Source: Xanthomonas euvesicatoria pv. euvesicatoria
Lineage (GTDB): Bacteria > Pseudomonadota > Gammaproteobacteria > Xanthomonadales > Xanthomonadaceae
Assembly: GCF_020880415.1 (NCBI RefSeq)
Contig: NZ_JAJIUJ010000049.1
Span: 124,001 to 188,000 of the forward strand
Reading direction: 5' to 3'
Length of the DNA stretch: 64,000 nt
Position numbers and translations under genes: made by a program
Notes under the pieces: generated by a model
The model's input: only the letters and a program-made list of their open reading frames with translations
Database searches by the model: none
Told to the model about the DNA's origin: nothing
Shown here: positions 32,526 to 41,760 of the stretch, piece by piece
How the letters are laid out: each line of letters begins with the position of its first letter
Numbering within the stretch: the first letter of the stretch is position 1

Positions 32526-34658
32526 ATGGCCGCATCGCCAGCACTCAAGGTCGTCCGCGGATCCATGCAACAGCCCGTCGCCGCGCCCGCATTTTCGTCT
32601 GCCCCCGTCTCCTGCCTCCGTCTGGCCGAGCGCCTGCAGCAAGGCTTGTGGACACTGACCGGCCTGTACCTGCTGGTTGGCGTGATCTGGCTGCTGCTGG
32701 GCAACCGGCTGCTCAACCTGGCCGGCGCCGCCATGCCGGAGCGCTGGTCGGATGCGAGCTTTCTGGTGCTGTCCAGCATCGTCATCCACCTGGTGCTGCG
32801 CCGCTTTACCGGCTTGATCGTGGACGAGTACGCCCAGCTGGCGCAGTCCGAGGCGTTGCTGCAAGCCAAGTTCCTGGCATTGCCCAGCCCGGCCTTCATT
32901 TACGACCTGGCCACCATGCGCATCCTCGACGCCAATCCGGCGGCGCTGGAATTCTTCGGCTGGGAGCGCGACGAGTTCCTGCAGCAGACGCTGCAGGCGA
33001 TCTGGCCCAATGCCGATGGCGAGCGGCTGGAAGAGATCATTGCGCAGATCCGTGGCAAGGGGGATGCCACCTGCGTGTTGAACGAGGACCTGATGACGCG
33101 CAGCGGCCCGCGGCATGTCGAGGTGCGCAGCAACCAGCTGCATCTGGCCAGCGGTCCTGCCCGCCTGGTCGTCACCGTAGACCGCAGCGAAGAGCGCCGG
33201 GCGCAGGATCTGCGCGACGAGGCGCTCGAACGCCTGGAAGAGGCGCAGAGCATCGCGCGGCTGGGCTCCTGGCAACTGGATCGCACCACTGGCCTGGGGC
33301 GCTATTCGCCAGCGGTCTACCGCCTGCTGGGGCGCAGCGTGCCGATGCACCGTCGTGAGCATCGGCTGGAAGAATTGCTGACCGCCTCCGACAGCGCGAC
33401 CCAGGTGCGCATCGAACGCATGATCGAAGACATGTGTACCGGTGGCGAGGTGCAGATCGATGTGCTGCTGCCGCTGACCGGTGGCGATTCGCAACCGCGC
33501 ACGGTGCATCTGCGCGCCGAAAGCGTGACCAGCCCCAGCGGCGTGCGCCATGTGCACGGCACCTTGCAGGACGTGAGCGAACGCGAGCAATCGCGCCGGC
33601 TGCTGCGCGAACGCGAGGAGCAGTTTCGCGAGTTGGTGCGCGTGCTGCCCGACGGTGTGCTGATTCTCGCCGACGAGCATGTGATGTATGCCAACGCGGC
33701 CGGCTCGGCCCAGTTCGGCTTCCAGGGCGAAACCATCCTGGGCGAACCACTGCAGACCCTGGTGGGCGACAACGACCTGCCGGTGGTGCGCGAATACCTG
33801 CGCGCAGGCAGCGATCGCAATGAGCCGGTCTCCAGCGCACGCGCGATGCGTCGTCGCGACGGCAGCACCTTCTACGCAGGTCTGTCGGCCGGCGACATCC
33901 GCTACGGCGGACGCAGCTGCAAGTTGCTGGTGGTGCGCGATCTGAGCGAACCCGAGCGCATGCGCGATGCCCTGGCCGAGAGCAATGCCGAACTGCAGGC
34001 GATGGCCAAACGTCTGTTTTCGTTGCAGGAAGATGAGCGGCGTGCCATCTCGCGCGACCTGCATGACGACATCGGGCAAGCGATCACTGCGATGAAGTTG
34101 TCTGCGCACGCAGCCCTGGATGAGCCGGACGCGGACGCGCGCCGCGAGGACTTGCTGGAAGTCGTGTCGCTGGCCGACACCACGGTGACCAAGCTGCGCA
34201 ATCTGTCGATGCTGTTGCGCCCGCCACAACTCGATGCCCTGGGCCTGGAGGCAGCGCTGCGTTGGCAGGCATCGATGCTGTTCCGCGCCTCGCAGGTTCG
34301 GCTGGAGCTCGATATTCAGGCACTCGAGGAACGGCCGGGCAACGAGATCGAACAGGCCTGCTTCCGGATCGCGCAGGAAAGCCTGACCAATGCGTTGCGG
34401 CACGCCTGCGCCGGCGAAGTGCACCTGCGTCTGCATTCGATCGATGGCGACAGTTTCCGCCTGGAAGTCAGCGACGACGGCGATGGGTTCGAGCCGGAGG
34501 GTCCGCGTGGGCTGGGGCTGATCGTGATGCGTGAGCGTGCGCAAACCGTCGGCGGCACGCTCGCGATAGAATCAGCCCCCGGAGCAGGCACGCGCGTGAC
34601 GTTGCGCCTGCCCTATCACCCGGTCGGCGAGTCCGTCCACGACGATGGTGGACGTTGA
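32526..34658 (+). CDS. Membrane PAS-PAS histidine kinase, NarX-type (HisKA_3)
   Basis: 710-residue sensor kinase. Two transmembrane helices (about residues 40-64 and 78-95) are followed by three PAS-like segments (about 110-470). The HisKA_3 phosphoacceptor is His513 in RDLHDDIGQAITAMKL. The HATPase_c domain holds the N box (ESLTNALRHA) and G boxes (DDGDGFE, GLGLIVMRERA). Kinases of this type usually pair with NarL-type regulators. It lies 3 bp before the RavR-like gene and is probably co-transcribed with it. In X. campestris RavR works with kinases called RavS and RavA; which one this is, I cannot say. ATG 32565 is an alternative start. Confidence 0.85.
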   Translation: MAASPALKVVRGSMQQPVAAPAFSSAPVSCLRLAERLQQGLWTLTGLYLLVGVIWLLLGNRLLNLAGAAMPERWSDASFLVLSSIVIHLVLRRFTGLIVDEYAQLAQSEALLQAKFLALPSPAFIYDLATMRILDANPAALEFFGWERDEFLQQTLQAIWPNADGERLEEIIAQIRGKGDATCVLNEDLMTRSGPRHVEVRSNQLHLASGPARLVVTVDRSEERRAQDLRDEALERLEEAQSIARLGSWQLDRTTGLGRYSPAVYRLLGRSVPMHRREHRLEELLTASDSATQVRIERMIEDMCTGGEVQIDVLLPLTGGDSQPRTVHLRAESVTSPSGVRHVHGTLQDVSEREQSRRLLREREEQFRELVRVLPDGVLILADEHVMYANAAGSAQFGFQGETILGEPLQTLVGDNDLPVVREYLRAGSDRNEPVSSARAMRRRDGSTFYAGLSAGDIRYGGRSCKLLVVRDLSEPERMRDALAESNAELQAMAKRLFSLQEDERRAISRDLHDDIGQAITAMKLSAHAALDEPDADARREDLLEVVSLADTTVTKLRNLSMLLRPPQLDALGLEAALRWQASMLFRASQVRLELDIQALEERPGNEIEQACFRIAQESLTNALRHACAGEVHLRLHSIDGDSFRLEVSDDGDGFEPEGPRGLGLIVMRERAQTVGGTLAIESAPGAGTRVTLRLPYHPVGESVHDDGGR

Positions 34659-34661
34659 GTC

Positions 34662-36383
34662 ATGTGGAGTCCCGTAATCCCGCCCGGACTGGAAATCGTC
34701 AAGCCCACCCGGCTTGGCGCGGGCAACCCCGAATTGCTGCACCTGGTGGATGCGGCCGCGTCCGGCGGCCCGCCGCTGATGATCTTCCACGTCGATATCG
34801 ATCACTTTGCCTCGATCAACGAGAACATGAGTGGCGAGGTCGGCGACCAGGCGCTGACGCTGGCAGCGCGCAGGCTGCAGGAATTTCTCGGCACGCGCGG
34901 CAAGCTGTGGCGCCACGGCAGCGATGAAATGGTGGTTGTAGCGGTGCGCCGCGACGACACGCCCCTGCCGGAAGATTTTGCCGAGGAAATCCGCCAGCAA
35001 CTGGAACTGCCGCTGTCGGTGCTGCCGTATACCTTGTTCATGACCGGCAAGGTCGGCATCAGCCTGTGTCCGGAACATTCCACCTCATTGTCCACGCTGC
35101 TGGATTACGCCGAAGAAGCCAGCTACCAGGCCGCGCGCGAAGGCGGCAACACAGTGCGGCTGTACACGCGCAACTCGGCCACCAACGCGCACAGCGAAAG
35201 CATCATTGCGCGGCAGATCGTCGATGCGATTCCGCACGGCGAATTGCGCCTGCGCTACCAGCCGCTGGTGAGTGCGCGCGACGGCCGCATCGTGGGCATG
35301 GAAGCGCTGCTGCGCTGGCAATCGCCCACCCTGGGCATGCTGGTGCCGGAACGCTTCATGCGTACCGCCGAGCGCCTGGGCGTGATCGTGCAGATCGGCG
35401 AATGGGTATTGCAGAACGCAGTGCGCCAGGCGCGGCTGTGGCGCGACCAGGGTTTCGACGATTTCAGCATTGCAGTGAATGTTTCCACGCTGCAGCTGCT
35501 GCGCCCGGGCTTCTTCAACGAAGTGATGGCGATGCTGCAGACCGCCGGTGTGCCGGCGCAGTTCGTCACGCTGGAGATCAACGAAAGCGCGCTGACCAAC
35601 AACGTCAATTTCGTCCACGAGACGATGGCCAATCTGCGCAACGAAGGCATCAGCCTGAGCCTGGACAACTTCGGCACCGGCGATTCCAGCCTGAGCGCGT
35701 TGGTGCGCTACCCGGTGGACCGGCTCAAGATCGACCGCAGCTTCATCAAGAGCGCACCGGCCGGCAGCCGCGAGGCGGCGATTGCGCGTGCCATCATCGC
35801 CATGGGCCACCAGCTCGGCATGACGGTGATTGCCAACGGCGTCGAATCGCAGGCGCAGCTGGGCTTTTTGCGCCGCAACGATTGCGACATCTTCCAGGGC
35901 TACCTGTTCGGCGAGCCGATGTCGGCCGAGTCGGCCGGCATGGCACTGCGTCGCCGCTACCTGCGCCCGGAATCATTTGCCGAAAGCCGCCCCGACCGCA
36001 CGCTCTTGCTGCTGGACGACGAAGAAAACGTGCTGCGTTCGCTGGTGCGGCTGTTCCGCCGCGACGGTTACCGCATCCTGGCAGCCGGCAACGTGCGCGA
36101 CGCCTTCGACCTGCTCGCCACCAACGATGTGCAGGTGATCCTGTCGGACCAGCGCATGAGCGACATGAGCGGCACCGAGTTCCTGGGCCGGGTCAAGATG
36201 CTCTACCCGGACACGGTGCGTCTGGTGCTCTCCGGCTACACCGACCTGGCCACCGTCACCGAGGCCATCAACCGCGGCGCGATCTACCGTTTCCTGACCA
36301 AGCCCTGGAACGACGACGAGCTGCGCGAGCACATTCGCCAGGCATTCCGCACGCATGATGAGTTGCGTAATGGCCGGGAATAG
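34662..36383 (+). CDS. ravR: GGDEF-EAL-REC response regulator, RavR-like
   Basis: 573-residue protein with an unusual order: GGDEF (about 35-170), EAL (about 185-430), and a C-terminal receiver (about 445-570). The GGDEF motif is GSDEM, so it is probably inactive. The EAL domain has EALLRW, a conserved Asn (IAVNVS), NESAL for the catalytic Glu region, LDNFGTG in place of DDFGTG, and KIDRSF. The receiver phospho-acceptor is Asp496 (ILSDQRMSD) and the Lys is in TKPWND. This fits RavR of X. campestris, a regulator of c-di-GMP and virulence. The LDN change at the metal site may lower activity. The stop codon TAG is formed by the start of a dispersed repeat. Confidence 0.78.
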   Translation: MWSPVIPPGLEIVKPTRLGAGNPELLHLVDAAASGGPPLMIFHVDIDHFASINENMSGEVGDQALTLAARRLQEFLGTRGKLWRHGSDEMVVVAVRRDDTPLPEDFAEEIRQQLELPLSVLPYTLFMTGKVGISLCPEHSTSLSTLLDYAEEASYQAAREGGNTVRLYTRNSATNAHSESIIARQIVDAIPHGELRLRYQPLVSARDGRIVGMEALLRWQSPTLGMLVPERFMRTAERLGVIVQIGEWVLQNAVRQARLWRDQGFDDFSIAVNVSTLQLLRPGFFNEVMAMLQTAGVPAQFVTLEINESALTNNVNFVHETMANLRNEGISLSLDNFGTGDSSLSALVRYPVDRLKIDRSFIKSAPAGSREAAIARAIIAMGHQLGMTVIANGVESQAQLGFLRRNDCDIFQGYLFGEPMSAESAGMALRRRYLRPESFAESRPDRTLLLLDDEENVLRSLVRLFRRDGYRILAAGNVRDAFDLLATNDVQVILSDQRMSDMSGTEFLGRVKMLYPDTVRLVLSGYTDLATVTEAINRGAIYRFLTKPWNDDELREHIRQAFRTHDELRNGRE

Positions 36384-36512
36384 GGAATTGGGATTGGGGA
36401 ATCGGTAGAGCAGACCTCTGCGTCTTGTTGCTGCTCAGACACGCAACCAGATCAAGCGAGCGAAAAGCTGCCTCACCGATTCCCGATTCCCGATTCCCGA
36501 TTCCCCACTCCC
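36375..36512. repeat. Heptamer inverted-repeat element, copy 2
   Basis: The left arm is a GGGAAT/GGGATT heptamer run at 36375-36407; the right arm (36476-36511) has four tandem GATTCCC units in inverted orientation. Together they enclose about 70 bp. The left arm overlaps the last three codons of the RavR-like gene and supplies its TAG stop. The right arm ends at the stop of the minus-strand kinase gene. The element may act as a two-way terminator. Confidence 0.75.
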
Positions 36513-36518
36513 AGCGCG

Positions 36519-37745
36519 TCAGCGCGGCTGCCGGATCGGTAGCGTGATCCTGAAACTGGCACCCTGCCCTGGCGTGCTTTCCACGTCGATGCGGCCGTGG
36601 TGCTTGTTGATGATGCCGTAGGAAATCGACAGGCCCAGGCCGGTGCCGCTGCCGACCGGCTTGGTGGTGAAGAATGGGTCGAAGATGCGCTGCAGCAGAT
36701 CCGGGGCGATGCCGGCACCGCTGTCCTGGAACTGGATCCAGACGTTTTCTGCTTCGTCGCGACCGGTGGTCACGGTGATCGTGCCGCGCTCGACGATGGC
36801 CTGGCCGGCGTTGAGCAGCATGTTCATGTAGACCTGGTTGAGCTCGGATGGCAGGCACTCCACCAGCGGCAACTCGGCGTAGTTGCGCTCCAGCGTGACC
36901 TTGTACTTGAGCTCGTTCCAGATGATGTTGATGGTGGATTCCAGACCCGCATGCAGGTCGACCATCTTCCACGACTCGGACCGGTCCGAGTACGAGAAGT
37001 CCTTGAGATCGCGCACGATGCGGGTCACCCGCTCGATGCCTTCGCGCGATTCGGCCATCAATTGCGGCAGATCGCGGCTGATGAAGTCGATGTCGGCGCG
37101 GTTGCGGATTTCGTCGATTTCCGGAATCAGCGCCTTGGGATCCGGCGCCTGCAGCGCGCGCTCGTAGGCTTCGATCAGAGTGAACAAGCTGCGTAGATAT
37201 TCCTGCAGGCTGCCCAGATTGGAGTGCACATAACCGATCGGATTGTTGATTTCGTGCGCCACGCCTGCGGCCAGCTGGCCGATGGAGGCCATCTTTTCCG
37301 ATTGCAGCAATTTGTCCTGCGCACCGTTCAGGCGCAGATAGGCCTGGCGTAATTCGGCATGGCGCTGTTGCAGCTCGCGCTCGTAATCCTGCTGGCCTTC
37401 GATGTTGTGGAACAGCGCCAGAAAATGCCCGGGCCCGGACTCTTCGTTGTAATACAGATGCGCGATGACCACCCGGTCGGCGACCGGCAGGCTACCGGTC
37501 CAGCTGCCCTTGCTACGCGCCTGATTGAGTGCGTCCGATGGCAATACCTGCGAAATGCGCTCGCCCAGATTGCGGTCGTCGGTGGGGTCTTCCTTGCACA
37601 GGCTCTGGCGTGCGATGGCATTGGCCAGAATCAGCTTGCCGTCTGCGCGGAACAGCAGCAGCCCCTCCATCATCTGGTCGCCGAAGGCGCGCAGGATATC
37701 CGGGGAAGGCAGTAAGGCTTGATTGAGAAAAAACTTGGCGGTCAC
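36519..37745 (-). CDS. Soluble PAS histidine kinase
   Basis: 408-residue kinase without membrane helices. A PAS domain (about 15-120) is followed by a short coiled coil and a HisKA domain with His164 in [17 protein letters not shown]. The HATPase_c domain has [14 protein letters not shown] (N box), DSGAGI and GTGLGLSIS. It converges on the RavR-like gene, with only a repeat between them. It is probably the second kinase of that locus; the partner is inferred. The 167 bp between its start and flgN show no gene. Confidence 0.85.
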   Translation of the reverse strand: MTAKFFLNQALLPSPDILRAFGDQMMEGLLLFRADGKLILANAIARQSLCKEDPTDDRNLGERISQVLPSDALNQARSKGSWTGSLPVADRVVIAHLYYNEESGPGHFLALFHNIEGQQDYERELQQRHAELRQAYLRLNGAQDKLLQSEKMASIGQLAAGVAHEINNPIGYVHSNLGSLQEYLRSLFTLIEAYERALQAPDPKALIPEIDEIRNRADIDFISRDLPQLMAESREGIERVTRIVRDLKDFSYSDRSESWKMVDLHAGLESTINIIWNELKYKVTLERNYAELPLVECLPSELNQVYMNMLLNAGQAIVERGTITVTTGRDEAENVWIQFQDSGAGIAPDLLQRIFDPFFTTKPVGSGTGLGLSISYGIINKHHGRIDVESTPGQGASFRITLPIRQPR

Positions 37746-37911
37746 GGGAGCAGGCGGCGTAGAGGATGCCTCAATATACGCCGAACCATTGACGCTCCGT
37801 ATTGTCGTCTTGCATTACCCGGCGATGGGACGCAGAGCCAACGGCACCTGCCTGCTCACCCACGCTTGCCGCACCATCTGCAACCCGGCGTGCTGCAGAA
37901 CAGCGTGCACC

Positions 37912-38244
37912 TCAGGCCACTGCCAACGAACGCCCGCCGCGCAACACGCTCGATTGCCCCTTGGCATCGTAGGACGGCGCACTTTCGGTGCGGCCCAAGT
38001 GACGCAGCGCCCAGTTCACTTCGCGGCGCCGGCGTGCCAGCAGCGCGCCATTGGCGCGGTTGGCTTCGGCCAGCTCACGCAGCCGCTCTTCTTCGCCTGC
38101 AGGCATCGCCGCTTCCAGCGCTTGCAGCGCCGACAGCTTGTCCTGCGTGTGTCGCATCAGCCCATCGATGTCGTTCTCGAGTAATGCCTGGCGTTCGCCG
38201 GCCAGCGCATCGCTGAGACGTTGCAGGAACTCGTTCACGTTCAT
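37912..38244 (-). CDS. flgN: Flagellar export chaperone FlgN
   Basis: 110-residue helical protein beginning NVNEFLQRLSDALAGERQALL, typical of FlgN, the cytoplasmic chaperone for the hook-filament junction proteins FlgK and FlgL (both encoded in this window). It is placed 15 bp after flgM in the order flgA-flgM-flgN. The length is slightly short for the family but complete. Recognition is by size, helical pattern and neighbours. Confidence 0.82.
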   Translation of the reverse strand: MNVNEFLQRLSDALAGERQALLENDIDGLMRHTQDKLSALQALEAAMPAGEEERLRELAEANRANGALLARRRREVNWALRHLGRTESAPSYDAKGQSSVLRGGRSLAVA

Positions 38245-38259
38245 CCTTTCCGTCGGGGA

Positions 38260-38571
38260 TCAACCCGCCAGTTGCTGATTCAGATCCATCATGCGGCTGG
38301 CGATGGCGTCCGGGTTGATGGAATAGCTGCCGTTCTGCAATGCATCCTTCACCGCCTGGACGCGACCGGTGTCGATCGCCGAGGACTGCGAAAGCTCGCG
38401 CTGCAGGTTCTGCAGGTTGGTGGCTTCGCCGGTCAACTTGACGCTGTCGGTCGGCGGGGTTGCGGCAACCGGAGACGCGCGGTCTTCGCCGGCCGAAGCG
38501 ATCTTGCTGCTGGTGGCCGTGGTGCGAAGGGTGGCAGCGGTCGGTAGATTGCCTTCGATTTTCTGGGTCAT
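38260..38571 (-). CDS. flgM: Anti-sigma-28 factor FlgM
   Basis: 103-residue protein with a disordered Thr/Ala/Ser-rich N-terminus and a C-terminal half (VKDALQNGSYSINPDAIASRM) that binds sigma-28. FlgM holds FliA inactive until the hook is complete and it is exported. GAGGAGT seven bases upstream fixes the ATG at 38571. Upstream is a sigma-28 promoter, which gives the usual feedback. It is the middle gene of flgA-flgM-flgN. Confidence 0.93.
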   Translation of the reverse strand: MTQKIEGNLPTAATLRTTATSSKIASAGEDRASPVAATPPTDSVKLTGEATNLQNLQRELSQSSAIDTGRVQAVKDALQNGSYSINPDAIASRMMDLNQQLAG

Positions 38572-38600
38572 GTCAGGAACTCCTCTACAGGTCGTAGGGG

Positions 38601-38628
38601 ATAACGGCACCCAGAAAAAAAACTTTAT
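38601..38628 (-). promoter_or_regulatory. Sigma-28 promoter of flgM
   Basis: On the minus strand TAAAGTTT (38628-38621), 12-bp spacer, GCCGTTAT (38608-38601). The spacer is one base longer than the usual 11 and contains a T run, so slippage in length could tune strength. It lies between flgA and flgM, so flgMN can be made apart from flgA. Confidence 0.7.
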
Positions 38629-38637
38629 AGAAATTTT

Positions 38638-39282
38638 TTACCTGGAGACCACAACGGTTCCGCTCGCTTCAACGATGCCCTGCACCACCCGGCGCGAGGA
38701 CGAATTTTCCACCGACACGCGCTCGTTTTCGCCGGCGTCCGACAGGGCGCGACCACTCATGCGCACCTCCAGCCCGCCATTGCGCGAGACCAGCGGCACG
38801 GTGTCGCCGCGCCGGACCAGCCGCTGCGTCACCAGATCGTTGGCCGAGAGCAGCGAGCCGGCCGGCAGGACGCGGCGGGCGGTCTTGCCCACCGCAGCGA
38901 CCGGGTCGGCCAGCACCGCGCCGACGATGCGGGCGGCGTCACGCTTCTCGATACTGATATCGGCCAGCGAGATGGTTTCTCCAGCGCTGATGCCGCGGCG
39001 CAAGACCAGCACGTCCTGGTTGCGACGCACCTTCAGCGGCACGAACAGGCGCCAACCGGCCGGCTGTGGGCACGCCACTTCCACCGTATTGGTGCCGGTG
39101 GGCTGCGCCTGCAGCGCGATCGGGCAAGCCGGCATGCGCAGACCCGGATCGAGCGTGGCCTCGGCCTCGGCGTCCGGGCCGACGGTGGCCAGCGCCGCAG
39201 CACGAATGGAATCGACGGACTGATAGCTCTGGGCCCAGGCCGGAGCGGCAGCCAACAAGATGACAAGCAGGAGCAGACGCAT
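38638..39282 (-). CDS. flgA: Flagellar P-ring assembly chaperone FlgA
   Basis: 214-residue periplasmic protein with signal peptide RLLLLVILLAAAPAWAQ. The C-terminal SAF-like domain includes VLRRGISAGETI and GGLEVRMSGRAL. FlgA assists FlgI polymerisation into the P ring; flgI is at 46.9 kb. ATG 39282 is chosen because the signal peptide starts there; longer frames reach into a dispersed repeat and are not credible. Confidence 0.9.
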   Translation of the reverse strand: MRLLLLVILLAAAPAWAQSYQSVDSIRAAALATVGPDAEAEATLDPGLRMPACPIALQAQPTGTNTVEVACPQPAGWRLFVPLKVRRNQDVLVLRRGISAGETISLADISIEKRDAARIVGAVLADPVAAVGKTARRVLPAGSLLSANDLVTQRLVRRGDTVPLVSRNGGLEVRMSGRALSDAGENERVSVENSSSRRVVQGIVEASGTVVVSR

Positions 39283-39340
39283 GGGACCAGATCCGGAGGA
39301 AGACGGGACAGGCGTTGCAAGCGGCGTGCCTGTTTTTTGC

Positions 39341-39570
39341 CGGGATTGGGGAATCGGGATTGGGGATTCGTAAAAGCGGCCTTGCGGGTGATTCATTTAT
39401 CCACTGCCGAAGCCCCTTCACCGACCGGATCTCTTCGACAACCATACCGAGCTCTCAAGGATGCAGAAGCAGCAGCGGCAGACAAACTCGCTAATGCACG
39501 CTTTAAGCGAATCCCTAATCCCAAATCACCTCATCCCGGCGCTTGAGCGAATCCCCAATCCCCAATCCCA
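39341..39570. repeat. Heptamer inverted-repeat element, copy 3 (doubled right end)
   Basis: The left arm is at 39341-39372, ending ggattcgtaaaagcgg. A first right arm at 39499-39540 begins cgctttaagcgaatccc, and a second right arm (39541-39570) begins gcttgagcgaatcccc. The tandem right ends suggest partial duplication. It fills most of the flgA-cheV divergent interval (39283-39632), in which I see no other gene. Confidence 0.7.
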
Positions 39571-39632
39571 ACAGCGCCCCGACCAACCATAAAGCCCTCA
39601 AGTTTCCCGAGGGCGCTGTCGATATCTGCCCC

Positions 39633-40577
39633 ATGACCCACGATCTGCTCAACCGCATCGACCAGCGCACGCGACTGGCTGGCCACAACCGACTGGCCCT
39701 GCTGCTGTTCCGGCTGGGCGGACGCCAGCTTTTTGGCGTCAACGTCTTCAAGGTGCAGGAAGTGCTGCGCCGGCCGGAACTGTTCCAGGTGCCTGGCTTG
39801 CCGACCGAGTTCGCCGGCGTGGCCGACGTGCGCGGGCGCTCGGTGCCGGTGCTGGATCTGGGCCTGGCCATCGGCCACCCGGAACGCGATTCGCATTCGG
39901 AAAACGGCCCCGGCTATTTGGTCGTTGCCGAGTTTAACCGCTCGGTCCAGGGTTTCCTGGTCAGCGGAGTGGAACGCATCGTCAATATCGCGGTGGAGGA
40001 TATCCACCCGCCGCCGGAACTGGGTGCCGAAGCCACTTATTTGACGGCGGTGACGCGTTTCCAGGGCGAGCTGATCCAGGTCATCGACGTGGAGAGCGTG
40101 CTGGCCGATATCGCCAAGGTGAGCAAGGACGTGCAGCTGGATCCCTCGCTGCAGCTGGTGGCCTACGACCGCCAGTTCCAGGTACTGGTGGTGGACGATT
40201 CGCGCGTGGCGCGGCAGCAGATCCGCAGCGTGCTCGACCAGTTGGGTGTTTCGGCAACCCTGCTGTCCGATGGCCGCCAGGCGCTGGATCACCTGCTGCA
40301 GGTGGCCGCCTCGGGCGAAAACCCGGCCGACCGCTATGCCATGGTGATCTCCGACATCGAAATGCCGGCAATGGACGGCTATACGCTGACGACGGAAATC
40401 CGGCGCACGCCGGGCCTGCAAGGCCTGTATGTGCTGTTGCACACCTCCCTGTCGGGCGTGTTCAACAACGCAATGGTCGAGCAGGTGGGCGCCAATGCCT
40501 TCGTGGCCAAATACAGCGCCCATGAACTGGCCGACTATGTGCTGGCCCGCCTGAAAGTGGTCGCCGAAGCGGCCTGA
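39633..40577 (+). CDS. cheV: Chemotaxis coupling/response protein CheV
   Basis: 314-residue hybrid with a CheW-like domain (about 20-165), which couples receptors to CheA, and a receiver domain (about 185-310). The receiver has LVVDDSRVARQQI and an acceptor Asp in VISDIEMPAMDGY. CheV is thought to adjust receptor-kinase coupling by phosphorylation. ATG 39633 gives the usual N-terminus (THDLLNRIDQRTRLA); an earlier in-frame ATG lies in the repeat. It is located upstream of flgB, as in Pseudomonas. Confidence 0.93.
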   Translation: MTHDLLNRIDQRTRLAGHNRLALLLFRLGGRQLFGVNVFKVQEVLRRPELFQVPGLPTEFAGVADVRGRSVPVLDLGLAIGHPERDSHSENGPGYLVVAEFNRSVQGFLVSGVERIVNIAVEDIHPPPELGAEATYLTAVTRFQGELIQVIDVESVLADIAKVSKDVQLDPSLQLVAYDRQFQVLVVDDSRVARQQIRSVLDQLGVSATLLSDGRQALDHLLQVAASGENPADRYAMVISDIEMPAMDGYTLTTEIRRTPGLQGLYVLLHTSLSGVFNNAMVEQVGANAFVAKYSAHELADYVLARLKVVAEAA

Positions 40578-40862
40578 GCAAGACCAAGCGGCTGCCGGGT
40601 CGGAGCCGATGGCAACCACAAGGTGCTGCCTAGCTGCAAAAGCACTGCAGCGCAGAAAGGTGAGGCAAGCGCGTCCACGCGATCCGACGTCACATCTGCT
40701 GACGCCAGACTGCGCCTCGGAACTGTCGAACCTTCCGGCCTGTGAGTGTGACCGCGCCAATTCCGCGACGGATGGCGTGGCCATCGCGTTTCCGGACAGC
40801 AAGCTGCCGTGCGTCGGCAGCGCCGATCATTCTCCGCGTTCCATAGCCCGTACCACCTCGAT

Positions 40863-40878
40863 TGGCACAAACATTGCT
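40863..40878 (+). promoter_or_regulatory. Sigma-54 promoter of the flgBCDEF operon
   Basis: TTGGCAC-AAACA-TTGCT: GG at 40864-40865 and GC at 40876-40877, exactly 10 bases apart, matching TGGCAC-N5-TTGCW. It lies 33 bp before the flgB GTG start. The rest of the cheV-flgB interval (40578-40862) shows no gene and could hold FleQ sites. Confidence 0.85.
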
Positions 40879-40910
40879 TCCTCCCTGGCAACACTTCGCG
40901 GGAGAGCACC

Positions 40911-41312
40911 GTGTCCAGCCCCTTCTCTTCGTTCCTCGGCGTCCATGGCGACGCGTTGACGCTGCGCGAGCAGCGCATGAAGCTCATTGCCAGCAATCTG
41001 AGCAATGTGGACACGCCCGGGTACAAAGCCAAGGACCTGAACTTCGAGGCGGCGCTGAAGTCGGCGCAGGGCGAGCAGGATGGCGGTCTGCTGCAGACCA
41101 CCGACGCCAAGCATTACGAAGTGGGCGGCGGCGCCGGGCTCAACCCTTTCCAGTTCACCCGCGAAGCCGATCAGCCCAGCCTTGACGGCAATACCGTCGA
41201 TCCCGATGCCGAACGCGCCGCCTACGGCCGCGCCGCGCTGGAATACCGCGCGTCGCTGAGCTTCCTCGAATCCAAGGTGCGCTCGATGCTCACCGCGATC
41301 ACGGGCCAATAA
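40911..41312 (+). CDS. flgB: Flagellar proximal rod protein FlgB
   Basis: 133-residue rod subunit. The N-terminal rod motif is LREQRMKLIASNLSNVDTPGYK. The start is GTG 40911 with GGGAGA six bases upstream; the longer frame from 40809 would read through the sigma-54 promoter and is rejected. First gene of flgBCDEF. Confidence 0.93.
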   Translation: MSSPFSSFLGVHGDALTLREQRMKLIASNLSNVDTPGYKAKDLNFEAALKSAQGEQDGGLLQTTDAKHYEVGGGAGLNPFQFTREADQPSLDGNTVDPDAERAAYGRAALEYRASLSFLESKVRSMLTAITGQ

Positions 41313-41315
41313 GTC

Positions 41316-41723
41316 ATGAGCAATCTTCCCATCTTCGATGTGGCCGGCTCGGCGCTGCACGCGCAGTCGGTGCGCCTGAGCACCATTGCCTCCAACCTGG
41401 CCAACGCCGATTCGGTCGCAGGCTCGGCCGAGGCGACCTACAAGCCGATCGAGCCGATCTTCCAGGCCCAGCAAAGCCGCCAGGACCCCAGCCTGACCTC
41501 GGTGAACGTCAAGGAGATCACCACCACCAATGCGCCGCCGATCCGCCGCTACGAACCCGGCCACCCGCTGGCTGACGCCGACGGCTACGTGTTCTCGCCC
41601 GACGTGGATCCGGTCTCGCAGATGGTCAACATGATTTCCGCCTCGCGCAATTACCAGGCAGGCGTGGAAATGCTCAATACCGCCAAGGAACTGGCGCTCG
41701 CGACCCTCACCATGGGTCGCTGA
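41316..41723 (+). CDS. flgC: Flagellar proximal rod protein FlgC
   Basis: 135-residue rod subunit with the ANN-like N-terminal motif LSTIASNLANADS and the C-terminal SASRNYQAGVEMLNTAKELAL. It starts 3 bp after flgB. Standard length and full ends. Confidence 0.95.
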   Translation: MSNLPIFDVAGSALHAQSVRLSTIASNLANADSVAGSAEATYKPIEPIFQAQQSRQDPSLTSVNVKEITTTNAPPIRRYEPGHPLADADGYVFSPDVDPVSQMVNMISASRNYQAGVEMLNTAKELALATLTMGR

Positions 41724-41760
41724 CCCTTCCTAGCTGACCCTTACCAACGGAATACTCCAC

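Noticed and set aside
38272..39223. Plus-strand frames opposite flgA and flgM
   Set aside because: Antisense readings of well-recognised flagellar genes, interrupted by the flgM promoter.
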